Positions 7,624 to 15,778 of a DNA stretch of 20,346 nt are shown here, piece after piece. A program made the position numbers and the translations under genes. A model generated the notes under the pieces. It did no database searches, was not told the origin of the DNA, and was given only the letters and a program-made list of their open reading frames with translations. Each line of letters starts with the position of its first letter. Position 1 is the stretch's first letter. The stretch spans positions 1 to 20,346 of the forward strand of contig CAZHTF010000064.1 of NCBI GenBank assembly GCA_964535305.1, given 5' to 3'. Source of the DNA: CAZHTF01 sp964535305. Its GTDB lineage: Bacteria; Planctomycetota; Phycisphaerae; UBA1845; Fen-1342.

Positions 7624-7821
7624 ATGAGCATGTCGGACCTGATGAGCAACCTGAAGCTCTCCAGCTATCCGGAGATCGCGCTGCCGATCTTCCTGCTGCT
7701 CTTCGTCGGCGCGTGCGTGTACGCCTTCACGCGTTCGCGGCGTGAGATCGAACATGCCGCCAGACTACCCATCGATGATCAGCCCAGCTCCGTCAACTCA
7801 AACCAGGAACGCCTGTCATGA
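7624..7821 (+). CDS. ccoQ: CcoQ-like small single-helix subunit
   Basis: A 65-residue protein in the position of CcoQ, the small non-catalytic cbb3 subunit that stabilises the complex. It has a short polar N-terminus, one membrane helix (about 16-34, YPEIALPIFLLLFVGACVY), then a basic stop-transfer patch FTRSRREIE and a polar tail. The frame extends further upstream, but the ATG at 7624 follows the ribosome site GGAGG (7611-7615) by 8 nt and begins 1 nt after the ccoNO stop. A second in-frame ATG at 7630 is possible. The stop overlaps the ccoP start (ATGA). The call rests on size, topology and position because CcoQ sequences are poorly conserved. Confidence 0.82.
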   Translation: MSMSDLMSNLKLSSYPEIALPIFLLLFVGACVYAFTRSRREIEHAARLPIDDQPSSVNSNQERLS

Positions 7822-8468
7822 GCAATCAGCCGTACGACCTGCTGAAAGAGCACACATACGACGGGATTCAGGAGTATGACAACCCGACCCCGGGCTGGTG
7901 GTGGGGCCTGTTCAACCTGACCGTGATCTTCAGCGTCGGCTACTTCCTATTCTTTCACGTCGGCAACCAGGCCTGGACGCTGAGCGAGTCACTCGATTCG
8001 GCGGTCGCGGCGAACCTGAAGCTGCAATTTGGCGAGATCGGCGACCTGACCGCCGACGAGCCGACGCTGCTGAAATACATGGGCCTGGAGCAGTGGCTGA
8101 AAGTCGGCGAGATCACGTTCAAGGCCCGCTGCGCAAGCTGTCACGGCGCGAACGCGGAGGGCCAGGTCGGTCCAAATCTCACCGACGATCACTGGAAGAA
8201 CGTCAAGAAGTTAACCGACCTGGTCAGCGTGATCGAAAATGGCGCGAACAACGGCGCCATGCCTGCCTGGAAGTCGACGCTTCATCCGAATGAGATCGTG
8301 CTGACGGCTGCGTACATCGCCCAACTGCGCGGGCGAAATCTGCCCGGACCGCGCGGGACCGAGGGCGAACCGATCCCGCCCTGGCCAGCGCGTTCGGCGG
8401 AGTCGCAGAATCCGGCCGAGCCGGCTAGGCCTAGCGACCCTGGCGCGTCGCCCCCGGCGAAGGGCTGA
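7818..8468 (+). CDS. ccoP: cbb3 oxidase subunit CcoP with a single haem c site
   Basis: Membrane-anchored c-type cytochrome that passes electrons to CcoO. The 216 residues begin with the CcoP N-terminal domain: a YDGIQEYDNPTPGWW stretch (14-28) followed by the anchor helix (about 29-48). One cytochrome c domain follows, with haem site CASCH (105-109), GPN at 118-120, and M148 in GAMPAW as probable sixth ligand. Classical CcoP has about 300 residues and two CXXCH domains; here only one is present and the chain ends in a Pro/Ser/Ala-rich tail from about 175. No frameshift or second CXXCH is seen downstream, so the short form looks genuine. It overlaps ccoQ by 4 bp. Confidence 0.92.
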   Translation: MSNQPYDLLKEHTYDGIQEYDNPTPGWWWGLFNLTVIFSVGYFLFFHVGNQAWTLSESLDSAVAANLKLQFGEIGDLTADEPTLLKYMGLEQWLKVGEITFKARCASCHGANAEGQVGPNLTDDHWKNVKKLTDLVSVIENGANNGAMPAWKSTLHPNEIVLTAAYIAQLRGRNLPGPRGTEGEPIPPWPARSAESQNPAEPARPSDPGASPPAKG

Positions 8469-8493
8469 CGCGGCCCTGCCGCAAGGAGTACCC

Positions 8494-9990
8494 ATGAGCG
8501 TTGATCCGCGATCACTGGCGATTCTTCAACCCGAGGAGCAAGTGCTCTCGACGCTGAATCGCGACGGATCGCGCTGCTGGCTTCGGCCGCGGCTTTCCGC
8601 CGGCCGATTTCTGACCGCGCGGCGCTGGACCGCATACGGCCTGATCGCGCTGTTCGCGGCAATGCCGGCCGTGCAATGCAACGGTCGGCCGCTGATGCTG
8701 CTAGACGTCGTCGGCCGCGAATTCACCTTTTTTGGCCACACCTTCCTGCCGACCGACACGTATCTGCTGGCGCTGCTGCTGCTCAGCGTCGTGATTGGGA
8801 TCCTGCTCTTCACCGCGCTGCTGGGCCGAATCTGGTGCGGCTGGGCCTGCCCACAGACGGTTTACCTGGAGTTTCTCTACCGCCCGATCGAGCGTTTCTT
8901 CGATGGGACCGTCGGCAAAGGCGGCAGGCCGCGCAGCCGCTCCGCGATCGCTACGCCGCTGAAATACGTGGTTTACCTGGCGGCATCGGTGCTGCTGGCG
9001 AATATCTTCCTGGCCTACTTTGTCGGACTGGAAGCGCTGCTGCGCTGGGTGCAGCGCTCGCCGCTCGAGCATCCGGGCTCGTTCCTGCTGATGCTGGCGA
9101 CCACCGGCCTGATGCTGTTCAACTTCGCCTATTTCCGCGAGCAGACCTGCCTGGTCGCCTGCCCCTACGGCCGGCTGCAATCCGTGCTGCTCGATCGCGA
9201 CTCGCTGATCATCAGCTACGACGAGCAGCGCGGCGAACCGCGCGGCAAGCTCAGCAGCCGGACCGATCGTAGCTTCGCGCAGTCCGCGACCGCGCCCTCC
9301 GCGGCGCCTGCGGCGGCCGCGATGCGGTCAAGCGCGGTGCCCGCAGTCAACGCCGAAAACGCGAGACTGGGCGACTGCATCGATTGCAACCTGTGCGTCG
9401 TGACCTGTCCCACCGGCATCGACATCCGCAAGGGGCTGCAGATGGAGTGTGTCGGCTGCGCTCAATGCATCGACGCCTGCGACGATGTCATGCTGCGCAT
9501 CAATCGCCCGCGCGGGCTGATCCGCTACACCTCGCAAAAGGCGCTGGCCGGCGCGCCAACCCGCCTGGTCCGCGGCCGCACGCTCTATTACAGCGCCGGC
9601 CTGGCGCTGCTCGTGCCGCTGCTGGTCGGGCTGCTCTTGACCCGCGCGCCGGCGAGCGTGCAACTGATCCGTGGCGTCGGGCTGCCGTTCAACGTGTTGC
9701 CGGATGACAGCGTGTCGAACCCGCTGCAGATCAAGCTGACCAATCGCTCGCGGACCGAAATGCAGTTCAGCATCTCGATCGAGTCGCCCAGCGGCGCGCA
9801 TTTCGCGACCGCAGTCGCGCCACTTACGGTCGCGCCGGGCCGCGAGCGCACCGAGAGCCTGCTGATCGTCACCCCGCGCTCCGCGTACGTCGCCGGTCAT
9901 GCGCAGGCCACGTTACGGATTGAGGGGTCCAACGGTTTTGAGAAGCGCGTCATGCACGAGCTGCTCGGGCCGGGCCTGCGCGTGCGCTGA
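8494..9990 (+). CDS. ccoG: cbb3 oxidase accessory ferredoxin CcoG (FixG/RdxA)
   Basis: Membrane iron-sulfur protein needed for cbb3 assembly; homologues reduce Cu(II) to Cu(I) for insertion into CcoN. The ATG follows AAGGAG at a good distance. The 498 residues have helices at about 43-60, 88-110, 155-180 and 195-213, with cysteine pairs C115/C119 (CGWACP) and C219/C223 (CLVACP). A double 4Fe-4S motif follows: C295/C298/C301/C305 and C319/C322/C325/C329. Then come a last helix (about 365-383) and a C-terminal Ig-like FixG_C domain (about 395-490). An Ala/Ser-rich insert at about 254-290 separates the membrane part from the ferredoxin part; I recall this linker being shorter in most CcoG. The gene sits 25 bp after ccoP. 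Confidence 0.94.
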   Translation: MSVDPRSLAILQPEEQVLSTLNRDGSRCWLRPRLSAGRFLTARRWTAYGLIALFAAMPAVQCNGRPLMLLDVVGREFTFFGHTFLPTDTYLLALLLLSVVIGILLFTALLGRIWCGWACPQTVYLEFLYRPIERFFDGTVGKGGRPRSRSAIATPLKYVVYLAASVLLANIFLAYFVGLEALLRWVQRSPLEHPGSFLLMLATTGLMLFNFAYFREQTCLVACPYGRLQSVLLDRDSLIISYDEQRGEPRGKLSSRTDRSFAQSATAPSAAPAAAAMRSSAVPAVNAENARLGDCIDCNLCVVTCPTGIDIRKGLQMECVGCAQCIDACDDVMLRINRPRGLIRYTSQKALAGAPTRLVRGRTLYYSAGLALLVPLLVGLLLTRAPASVQLIRGVGLPFNVLPDDSVSNPLQIKLTNRSRTEMQFSISIESPSGAHFATAVAPLTVAPGRERTESLLIVTPRSAYVAGHAQATLRIEGSNGFEKRVMHELLGPGLRVR

Positions 9991-10011
9991 GCCGCGAGAA
10001 CAGGAGCAGTT

Positions 10012-10566
10012 GTGGCAACGCTGGTGGCTTCGTCCGTCCCGCATGCTGGCAAGCGCGCCTGGCGCTGGCCGGCGATCGTGCTGGGGCTGCTGCTGCTGCA
10101 GATCGGCACGTCGGCGCTGATGATTTACGTCGCGACCAGCGACGCGTCGTTCGCGGTCGAGCCAGACTATTACCGCAAGGCGGTCGAATGGGATCAGCGC
10201 GCCGCGCAGCTTCGCGCCGAGCAGGCCCTGGGCTGGCGAATCACGTTCGATCTCTCCGCGGACGCGGACGCGCTGCAGCGCCGCCTGCTCACCGCGCGCG
10301 TCTTCGACGCACAGCAGCAGCCGCTGCGCGGCGCGAGCCTGCGGGTGCGCGCCTTTCATCACGCCCGCGCGGCGGACGCGCTCGAAGCTTCGCTTCATGA
10401 GTCGGCCCCGGGCGAATACCGCGTCGCGCTGCCGCTGATGCGCGCCGGTCTGTGGGAATTTCGCTTTGAGCTGACGAGCGCGTCGCGGATTTTCTCGCTG
10501 CGGGAACTGCGCGAGCTGGCCGCACCCGCCAAGGCCGCGCCCGCGACCCCGAAGGCGACGCCATGA
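10012..10566 (+). CDS. ccoH: CcoH/FixH family assembly protein
   Basis: A 184-residue single-pass membrane protein of the FixH family, needed for stable assembly of cbb3 oxidase. A basic N-terminus leads into one helix (about 19-41) and the conserved block FAVEPDYYRKAVEWD (47-61). A beta-rich periplasmic domain follows, and an Ala/Pro/Lys tail. The GTG start at 10012 follows AGGAG (10002-10006) by 5 nt. The stop overlaps the next start by 4 bp, so translation of the two is probably coupled. Gene order ccoG-ccoH-ccoI-ccoS is the classical fixGHIS order, interrupted here by one gene. Confidence 0.92.
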   Translation: MATLVASSVPHAGKRAWRWPAIVLGLLLLQIGTSALMIYVATSDASFAVEPDYYRKAVEWDQRAAQLRAEQALGWRITFDLSADADALQRRLLTARVFDAQQQPLRGASLRVRAFHHARAADALEASLHESAPGEYRVALPLMRAGLWEFRFELTSASRIFSLRELRELAAPAKAAPATPKATP

Positions 10567-11345
10567 GCGCGCTGTTTTTCGCCGTGCTGCTCGCGAGCCT
10601 GCTGGGCAGCCCGCACTGCGCGGGCATGTGCGGGCCGTTCGTCGCAATGACGATCGGCAGTCGCGCGGGCGACAGCGCCACCCGGATCGTAAGCCAAGCC
10701 GCGTATCACGGCGGCCGGCTACTGACCTACACGCTGCTCGGCGCCTTGGCCGGCGCGCTCGGCGCCGCGTTGGACCAGGCCGCGGCCCTGGCCGGCATCC
10801 AGCGCTTCGCCACGGTGCTGGCCGGCGCGCTGATGATCGGTTTTGGCAGCCTGGCTCTGCTGCGCAGCCTGGGCCTGCGGATCCCACTGCTGCCGCGGTC
10901 CGCCAGCCTGCAAAACGCGGTATTCGCCGGCCATCGTGCCGCGGCGACGCTCGCGCCGACCGGCCGGGCGCTATGCGTCGGCTGCATGTCGACCCTGCTG
11001 CCCTGCGGCTGGCTCTATGCGTTCGTGATCACCGCCGCCGGCACCGGTGGCGCGCTGCGCGGCGCGTTGACCATGCTCGCCTTCTGGCTCGGCACGCTGC
11101 CGATCCTGCTGGTGCTCGGCGTCGGCTTCGAGCAGATCAAGCACGCCCTGGGCCGGCGCGGCCCGCTGATCACCGCCGGCTTCGTCGTGTGCATCGGCCT
11201 GCTGAGCGTGACGCAGCGCTCCGGGCTGGCATCGCTCGATGTGCACGCCAAAGCTGCGACGCCGCCCGAGTCGCTCTCGGCTGCGGCGGAGCGTGTCGCG
11301 CAACTGGATAGCCATGAGATGCCCTGCTGCGATCATGACGACTAA
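10563..11345 (+). CDS. TauE/SafE-like (DsbD_2-type) membrane protein inserted between ccoH and ccoI
   Basis: A 260-residue polytopic protein with about six helices, of the family annotated as sulfite exporter TauE/SafE or cytochrome biogenesis transmembrane region (DsbD_2). It often accompanies cbb3 and copper genes. The first helix carries HCAGMCGP (C19 and C23), and a second cysteine group, CVGCMSTLLPCGW (C138, C141, C148), lies in a later helix; these may move thiol electrons or bind copper. The C-terminus has a Cys/His/Asp-rich tail, HEMPCCDHDD (251-260), that looks like a metal site. It is coupled to ccoH by ATGA, and its last 11 bp overlap the start of ccoI. The position suggests a part in copper handling or thiol reduction for oxidase assembly; actual sulfite transport is unlikely from context. 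Confidence 0.85.
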   Translation: MSALFFAVLLASLLGSPHCAGMCGPFVAMTIGSRAGDSATRIVSQAAYHGGRLLTYTLLGALAGALGAALDQAAALAGIQRFATVLAGALMIGFGSLALLRSLGLRIPLLPRSASLQNAVFAGHRAAATLAPTGRALCVGCMSTLLPCGWLYAFVITAAGTGGALRGALTMLAFWLGTLPILLVLGVGFEQIKHALGRRGPLITAGFVVCIGLLSVTQRSGLASLDVHAKAATPPESLSAAAERVAQLDSHEMPCCDHDD

Positions 11346-13884
11346 CACGCTGCCGACTTCGGGCCTCGAAGCTTGCGAAGCAGCGCTCTGCGCGCATTGC
11401 GGCCTGCCGGTGCCCGCGGGCCTGCTGCAGGCGGATGCGGCGCAGCAGTTTTGCTGCTCGGGCTGTCGCGCCGTGTACGCCGTCATCCACCAATGCGGGC
11501 TCACCCAGTATTACCGCATGCGCGAGGCGCAGGGCGCCGCGCCGCGGGCCGCGCGGCAGAGTACGCGGCGTTTCCAGGAGTTTGACGATCCGGCCTTTGC
11601 CGCGCTGTACGTGCGAACTCGTCCCGACGGGCTGCATACCGCCGAGCTCTTCCTCGAAGGCGTGCATTGCGGTGCGTGCGTCTGGCTGGTGGAGCGCCTG
11701 CCGCGCGTCGCCGCGGGCGTGATCGAAGCGCGGCTGAATTTCCGCCGCGCGCTCGTGCGGCTGGTCTGGGATCCGCAGCGGGTGCGGCTTTCGCAGGCGG
11801 CTCGGGCGCTGGACACGCTCGGCTACGTTCCACACGCCGCCCGCGATGCGACAGCCCGAACGCTGCAGCAACGCGAGGAGCGGCGTCTGCTGCTGCGGAT
11901 CGCGGTGGCCGGGGCCGCCGCGGGAAACGCCATGCTGCTGGCCTTCGCGCTGTATGCCGGCAGCGCCAGCGGCATGGAGCGCGTCTACGAACAGCTCTTC
12001 CGCTGGCTAAGCCTGCTGGTTGGGGCGGTTTCGCTGGTGTGGCCGGGCAGCACGTTCTTCCGCGGCGCCATCGCCGCGCTGCGCACACGCACCGCGCACC
12101 TGGACCTGCCAATCGCGCTGGCCCTGGCTGCCGGCGGCGTAGCTGGCGCGGTCAACACGCTGCTCAATCGCGGCGAAATCTACTTCGACTCGCTCTGCAT
12201 GCTGGTCTTCCTGCTGCTGGTCGGGCGCTGGTTCCAGCGGCGTCAGCAGCAGCAGGCCGCAGACGCGGTCGAGCTGCTCTTTTCACTGACGCCCGGTGCC
12301 GTACAGCGCGTCGAGCCCGACGGCGCAGTCAAGGATGTGCCGATCGAGGCCGTGCGCCCCGGCGACCTGATCCAGGTCCGCGCCAGCGACACCATCGCCG
12401 TCGACGGACGCATCGAGCGCGGACAATCCAGCATTGACCGCTCGCTGCTCACGGGTGAATCCGAGCCGCAGGAAGTCGGCGTGGGTGACAGCGTCTGCGC
12501 CGGCACGCTCAACCTCGCTTCGCCGCTGCATGTCCGGACCGAGGCCGCCGGGGCGGCGACGCGCGTCGGAAAGTTGATGGAGCTGGTCGAGCGCTGCGCG
12601 AAGCAGGCCGCCCCCGTCGCACAATTCGCGGACCGCCTGGCCGGACGTCTGACGCTCACGATGCTGGCTTTGGCAAGCCTGACGCTGGGAATCTGGCTGA
12701 ATATTCGACCCGAACACGCCGTCGATCACGCCACCGCGCTGCTGCTGGTCACCTGCCCGTGCGCGCTGGGACTAGCCACTCCGCTGATCCTGACGGTCGC
12801 CATCGGCCGGGCCGCGCGGCGCGGCGCGATGGTCAAGGGCGGCGTGGTATTCGAATCGCTGGCGCGCGGCGGAACAATCTGGCTCGACAAGACCGGCACA
12901 CTCACGGAAGCGCGGCTGCATCTGAGCGCGTGGATCGACCTGCGCAGCGCCGCGCACACGGCCGGCAGCGCGCGACCCGACACGCAGTCCGCGTGGCTCA
13001 AATCCGCCGTGACGGCGCTCGAGCGGCAATCGCTGCACCCGATCGCGCGCGGATTCTGTCGCGCCGCCGGGAAGCTCGCGGCGCCCGAGTTCACGCACGA
13101 AGTCCGCGACGTGCGCCAGCACCTGGGCGGCGGAATCGAAGGCCGCATCGACGGCCAGCGCGTCTGCGTCGGCTCGGCCGCCTTCGTCGCGACGCGCGGC
13201 GTCGAGATCAGCGATGCGTTGCAGCAGCGCATCCGCGAGGCAGCGGCCTCCGCTCAGACGCCGGTGCTGATCACGTTGAATGACCAGCCCGCGGCGCTGG
13301 CCTGCATGCAGGACAGCGTGCGGCCCGATGCCCGCGCCGCGGTGCAGCAACTCCGCGCTCGCGGCTGGCAGGTTGGGATCCTCTCGGGCGACAATCCGCA
13401 CGTGGTCCGCTGCGTCGCACAAGCGCTGCAGATCGAGCCCGAGCGGGCCCGCGGCGGCGTAAGCCCCGAAGAGAAACTCGCACAAGTGCAGGCCAGTCGC
13501 ACGCACGCCGCCCACACGGTCGTCATGGTCGGCGATGGCGTGAACGACGCCGCCGCGCTTTCCGCCGCTAGCGTCGGCATCGCGGTGCACGGCGGCGCGG
13601 AAGCCAGCCTGGCGGCGGCGCATGTGTACCTGAATCGCCCGGGTCTGGCGGCGATCGTCGAGCTGATCGATGCCGGCCGACGCGTGTTCCGCACCATTCG
13701 CCAGGCGATGCTGATTTCGCTCTCGTACAACGCAGTCGCCGCTGCGCTGGCGCTTACTGGCGTGCTCACGCCACTGATGGCCGCAATCCTGATGCCGATC
13801 AGCTCATTCAGCGTGCTGACGTTGGCGCTGTCTTCGCCGACGTTTGTCGCCGCCGCTGCGCGCCGGGGTGAAACATGTCCGTGA
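11335..13884 (+). CDS. ccoI: Copper-translocating P1B-type ATPase CcoI (FixI)
   Basis: ATP-driven copper exporter that supplies Cu for the CcoN active site. From the ATG at 11335 the protein has 849 residues. In order: a cysteine-rich N-terminal metal domain (C19/C22 in CAHCG, then C40/C41/C44), an HMA domain with GVHCGACVW (C112/C115), transmembrane helices, the actuator TGES in LLTGESEPQ, the ion-path motif CPC (C474-P-C476), phosphorylated D518 in DKTGTLTE, an HP motif in SLHPIA, and the hinge GDGVND (733-738). All catalytic residues are present. The frame opens at 11239, but that extension lies inside the preceding gene; an ATG at 11314 is also possible. The start chosen overlaps the preceding stop by 11 bp with no strong ribosome site, so coupling is likely. 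Confidence 0.94.
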   Translation: MTTNTLPTSGLEACEAALCAHCGLPVPAGLLQADAAQQFCCSGCRAVYAVIHQCGLTQYYRMREAQGAAPRAARQSTRRFQEFDDPAFAALYVRTRPDGLHTAELFLEGVHCGACVWLVERLPRVAAGVIEARLNFRRALVRLVWDPQRVRLSQAARALDTLGYVPHAARDATARTLQQREERRLLLRIAVAGAAAGNAMLLAFALYAGSASGMERVYEQLFRWLSLLVGAVSLVWPGSTFFRGAIAALRTRTAHLDLPIALALAAGGVAGAVNTLLNRGEIYFDSLCMLVFLLLVGRWFQRRQQQQAADAVELLFSLTPGAVQRVEPDGAVKDVPIEAVRPGDLIQVRASDTIAVDGRIERGQSSIDRSLLTGESEPQEVGVGDSVCAGTLNLASPLHVRTEAAGAATRVGKLMELVERCAKQAAPVAQFADRLAGRLTLTMLALASLTLGIWLNIRPEHAVDHATALLLVTCPCALGLATPLILTVAIGRAARRGAMVKGGVVFESLARGGTIWLDKTGTLTEARLHLSAWIDLRSAAHTAGSARPDTQSAWLKSAVTALERQSLHPIARGFCRAAGKLAAPEFTHEVRDVRQHLGGGIEGRIDGQRVCVGSAAFVATRGVEISDALQQRIREAAASAQTPVLITLNDQPAALACMQDSVRPDARAAVQQLRARGWQVGILSGDNPHVVRCVAQALQIEPERARGGVSPEEKLAQVQASRTHAAHTVVMVGDGVNDAAALSAASVGIAVHGGAEASLAAAHVYLNRPGLAAIVELIDAGRRVFRTIRQAMLISLSYNAVAAALALTGVLTPLMAAILMPISSFSVLTLALSSPTFVAAAARRGETCP

Positions 13885-14057
13885 TCTTTGTGGTTCTACC
13901 GCTGGCGATCCTGATGGCGGCCGCCGCGCTGGTCGCGTTTGCGTGGGCCGCCCGGCAGGGGCAATTCGACGATCTGGACACCGAGGCGATCCGCTGCGTC
14001 TTCGACGATGACCCCGCCGCCGCACCGAACAAGCCCGACCAGCGCCCCCGCCGCTAA
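13875..14057 (+). CDS. ccoS: cbb3 oxidase assembly protein CcoS
   Basis: A 60-residue protein with one N-terminal helix (about 2-25) followed by the family signature AARQGQFDDLDTEAIR (25-40) and a short Asp/Pro-rich tail. CcoS/FixS is needed to place haem b and CuB in CcoN. It overlaps the end of ccoI by 10 bp and ends the rightward operon. The 34 bp before the converging gene show no convincing terminator. Confidence 0.93.
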   Translation: MSVIFVVLPLAILMAAAALVAFAWAARQGQFDDLDTEAIRCVFDDDPAAAPNKPDQRPRR

Positions 14058-14091
14058 TTCGACACTCGCGATCGAAACGGTCAGACCCAAA

Positions 14092-15555
14092 TCAGTTGTT
14101 CGGATCCGGAATCTGGAATCGTCCCGGTGCGATGGAGATGCAATCGAACGGGGTGACCCCGTCGCGGTCGACGTACGCAAACACGTAGTACGTCCCTGGT
14201 GCCAGCGACGCCGGAACCTGGAACGAGAAACTGTCCGAAACCCCGTCATCCTTCGCCAGCCGGTTGCTCAGGATGGTCGTCTCCGCCGCGTTGGTCTCCG
14301 CAGCCTCGTTCGGCGTCGCGTCGTCGTCGTATACCAGCCGCACGGTCGCATCCGTGCTGCCATCGTTGTCGCGCCACTGAATTCGCACGAAGCTGCCCGC
14401 ACTGACGGATTGCTGCGTCGCCGGCTCGAGCACGCCGATCACCGGCTGATCGGTGGCGGCGCGGCGGAAGATCAGCCCATCCGCCTGCGAAGTACTGGGC
14501 GTGCCCGACCCCGTGTCGACCACCAAGACCGGGCGATAGAGCCCGTCGGGCAGGGCCGCACCGCTGACATCCGTGCCGTTCCAGTCGAAGCCGTCGCGAT
14601 CCGTGTCCTTGCCGATCAGCCGCTGTTGCAGAATCGTGCGTTCGTTTCCGTTGGTGTGGTTGTCATCCGTATCCATCTTCAGGTCGATCAGCACGTCCGC
14701 GTCCTGGTTGAAAGTCAGATCCAGCCGGAACGTGGCGCTGCTCGTGAGAAAGTCGCTGTCGGTATCGGGCTCGACGATCTTGGTGGTCAGCGCCGTCGGC
14801 AGGTCGGTGACGACCAGCTTTGCAAGGCCGCGCACCACCAGGTCCGGGTTGACGTCGTCGTCGATCACGGCGAAGAGGTTGTACGTCGCCGAGGCGACGC
14901 GCGTGTTGTCGGAGTTGTTGCCGTTCCAGTCAAACGAATCGACCTGAGCATCGTCGGGCAGATCGCGCTCGAGGATTTCGATTTCGTTGCCGCTGTCGTG
15001 ATCGAGGTCGGGGTCGATGCTGAGGCGCACGGTGGCGCCGCCCTCGCGATCGGAGCCGGACCAGCGAATGCTGATGAAATCGTCGTCCCCGCCATCGGTG
15101 GGCAGCGCGGTATCCACGAACGGCGCGGCGAAGGCGAATTCCGGCCGCTGGTCGATGGTGATTCGGCCGGGCGCGGTGGCTTCGCCACGCAGTGAATCGC
15201 TGGAGATTTCCGCGCGGATTGAGTACGAGCCGCCGGGGAAATCCGCGGTATTCCAGATCGCGGTGCGCGTCGCCGTGCCGGCGTCGATCCGTTCTCCGCC
15301 GACCAGGATCGTACGGGTCAGGTCGGTGCGTGACTCGACGAAGACGCTGACGGTCGCGATCTCATCCGTCAAGTTGGATGCAGTCCAATCGATTGCCACA
15401 ACAGTGCCTTGCGGGACGGTACGGCTGGCCGAAGGCGTCAGAACGCTCACGCCCAGCTCGATTCCGCGATCAATCTCGCGTCGATCGAGATCGAAGAGCG
15501 GCGTGCACGCCGGCAACAACAGCACAGTGAGTGTCAGCAACCAGCGCACGCGCAT
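14092..15555 (-). CDS. Lipoprotein with four repeated Asp-rich beta-type modules
   Basis: A 487-residue exported protein. The signal MRVRWLLTLTVLLLPAC gives lipidation at C17. The rest is four imperfect repeats of about 100-115 residues (about 35-135, 138-250, 255-365, 371-482). Modules share a pattern: a strand with IxW or an equivalent, a VRLxxD strand, an Asp/Asn-rich loop followed by E (DPDLDHDSGNE, DTDDNHTNGNE), an ILxxxL strand, SFxW or DGFDWNG, and a Y strand near the end. The acidic loops could bind calcium. It resembles Ig-like envelope proteins common in planctomycetes, but I do not recognise a named family. AGGTGG (15560-15565) precedes the ATG by 4 nt. It converges on ccoS and is transcribed separately. 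Confidence 0.8.
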   Translation of the reverse strand: MRVRWLLTLTVLLLPACTPLFDLDRREIDRGIELGVSVLTPSASRTVPQGTVVAIDWTASNLTDEIATVSVFVESRTDLTRTILVGGERIDAGTATRTAIWNTADFPGGSYSIRAEISSDSLRGEATAPGRITIDQRPEFAFAAPFVDTALPTDGGDDDFISIRWSGSDREGGATVRLSIDPDLDHDSGNEIEILERDLPDDAQVDSFDWNGNNSDNTRVASATYNLFAVIDDDVNPDLVVRGLAKLVVTDLPTALTTKIVEPDTDSDFLTSSATFRLDLTFNQDADVLIDLKMDTDDNHTNGNERTILQQRLIGKDTDRDGFDWNGTDVSGAALPDGLYRPVLVVDTGSGTPSTSQADGLIFRRAATDQPVIGVLEPATQQSVSAGSFVRIQWRDNDGSTDATVRLVYDDDATPNEAAETNAAETTILSNRLAKDDGVSDSFSFQVPASLAPGTYYVFAYVDRDGVTPFDCISIAPGRFQIPDPNN

Positions 15556-15580
15556 TCAACCACCTGCCTGACTCACGGAC

Positions 15581-15610
15581 ATTATCGGCATCTCTGGCCG
15601 GCTGACCCAA
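15581..15610 (-). promoter_or_regulatory. Possible promoter of the four-module lipoprotein gene
   Basis: On the minus strand TTGGGT (15605-15610), an 18-bp spacer and GATAAT (15581-15586, five of six) lie about 25 bp before the start codon. The -35 match is weak. The rest of the 223-bp divergent gap shows only a faint ACGATAACT near 15738 for the rightward gene. Confidence 0.35.
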
Positions 15611-15778
15611 ACCGAAGCGACGCCCGACCGAGTCCATTATTCGAGTCCGGCACGCTCGGTCAAGTCGCACGCGGTGGCGGCGCTTGCCGATGTGACTTCA
15701 GGCCCGCGCCGTCGCGACGGACACTCGCGCCCGCGGTACGATAACTCGCCTTTAGACAAGGCCTGAGGATCGAACGAG

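Noticed and set aside
8494..9990. A second haem c domain for CcoP displaced by frameshift
   Set aside because: After the ccoP stop there is a clean ribosome site and the full ccoG gene, with no spare CXXCH in any frame near the junction.
13939..15195. A 418-codon plus-strand open frame opposite the four-module lipoprotein
   Set aside because: It starts inside ccoS in another frame and has low-complexity Val/Arg/Asp composition. The minus strand has a signal peptide, a ribosome site and internal repeats.
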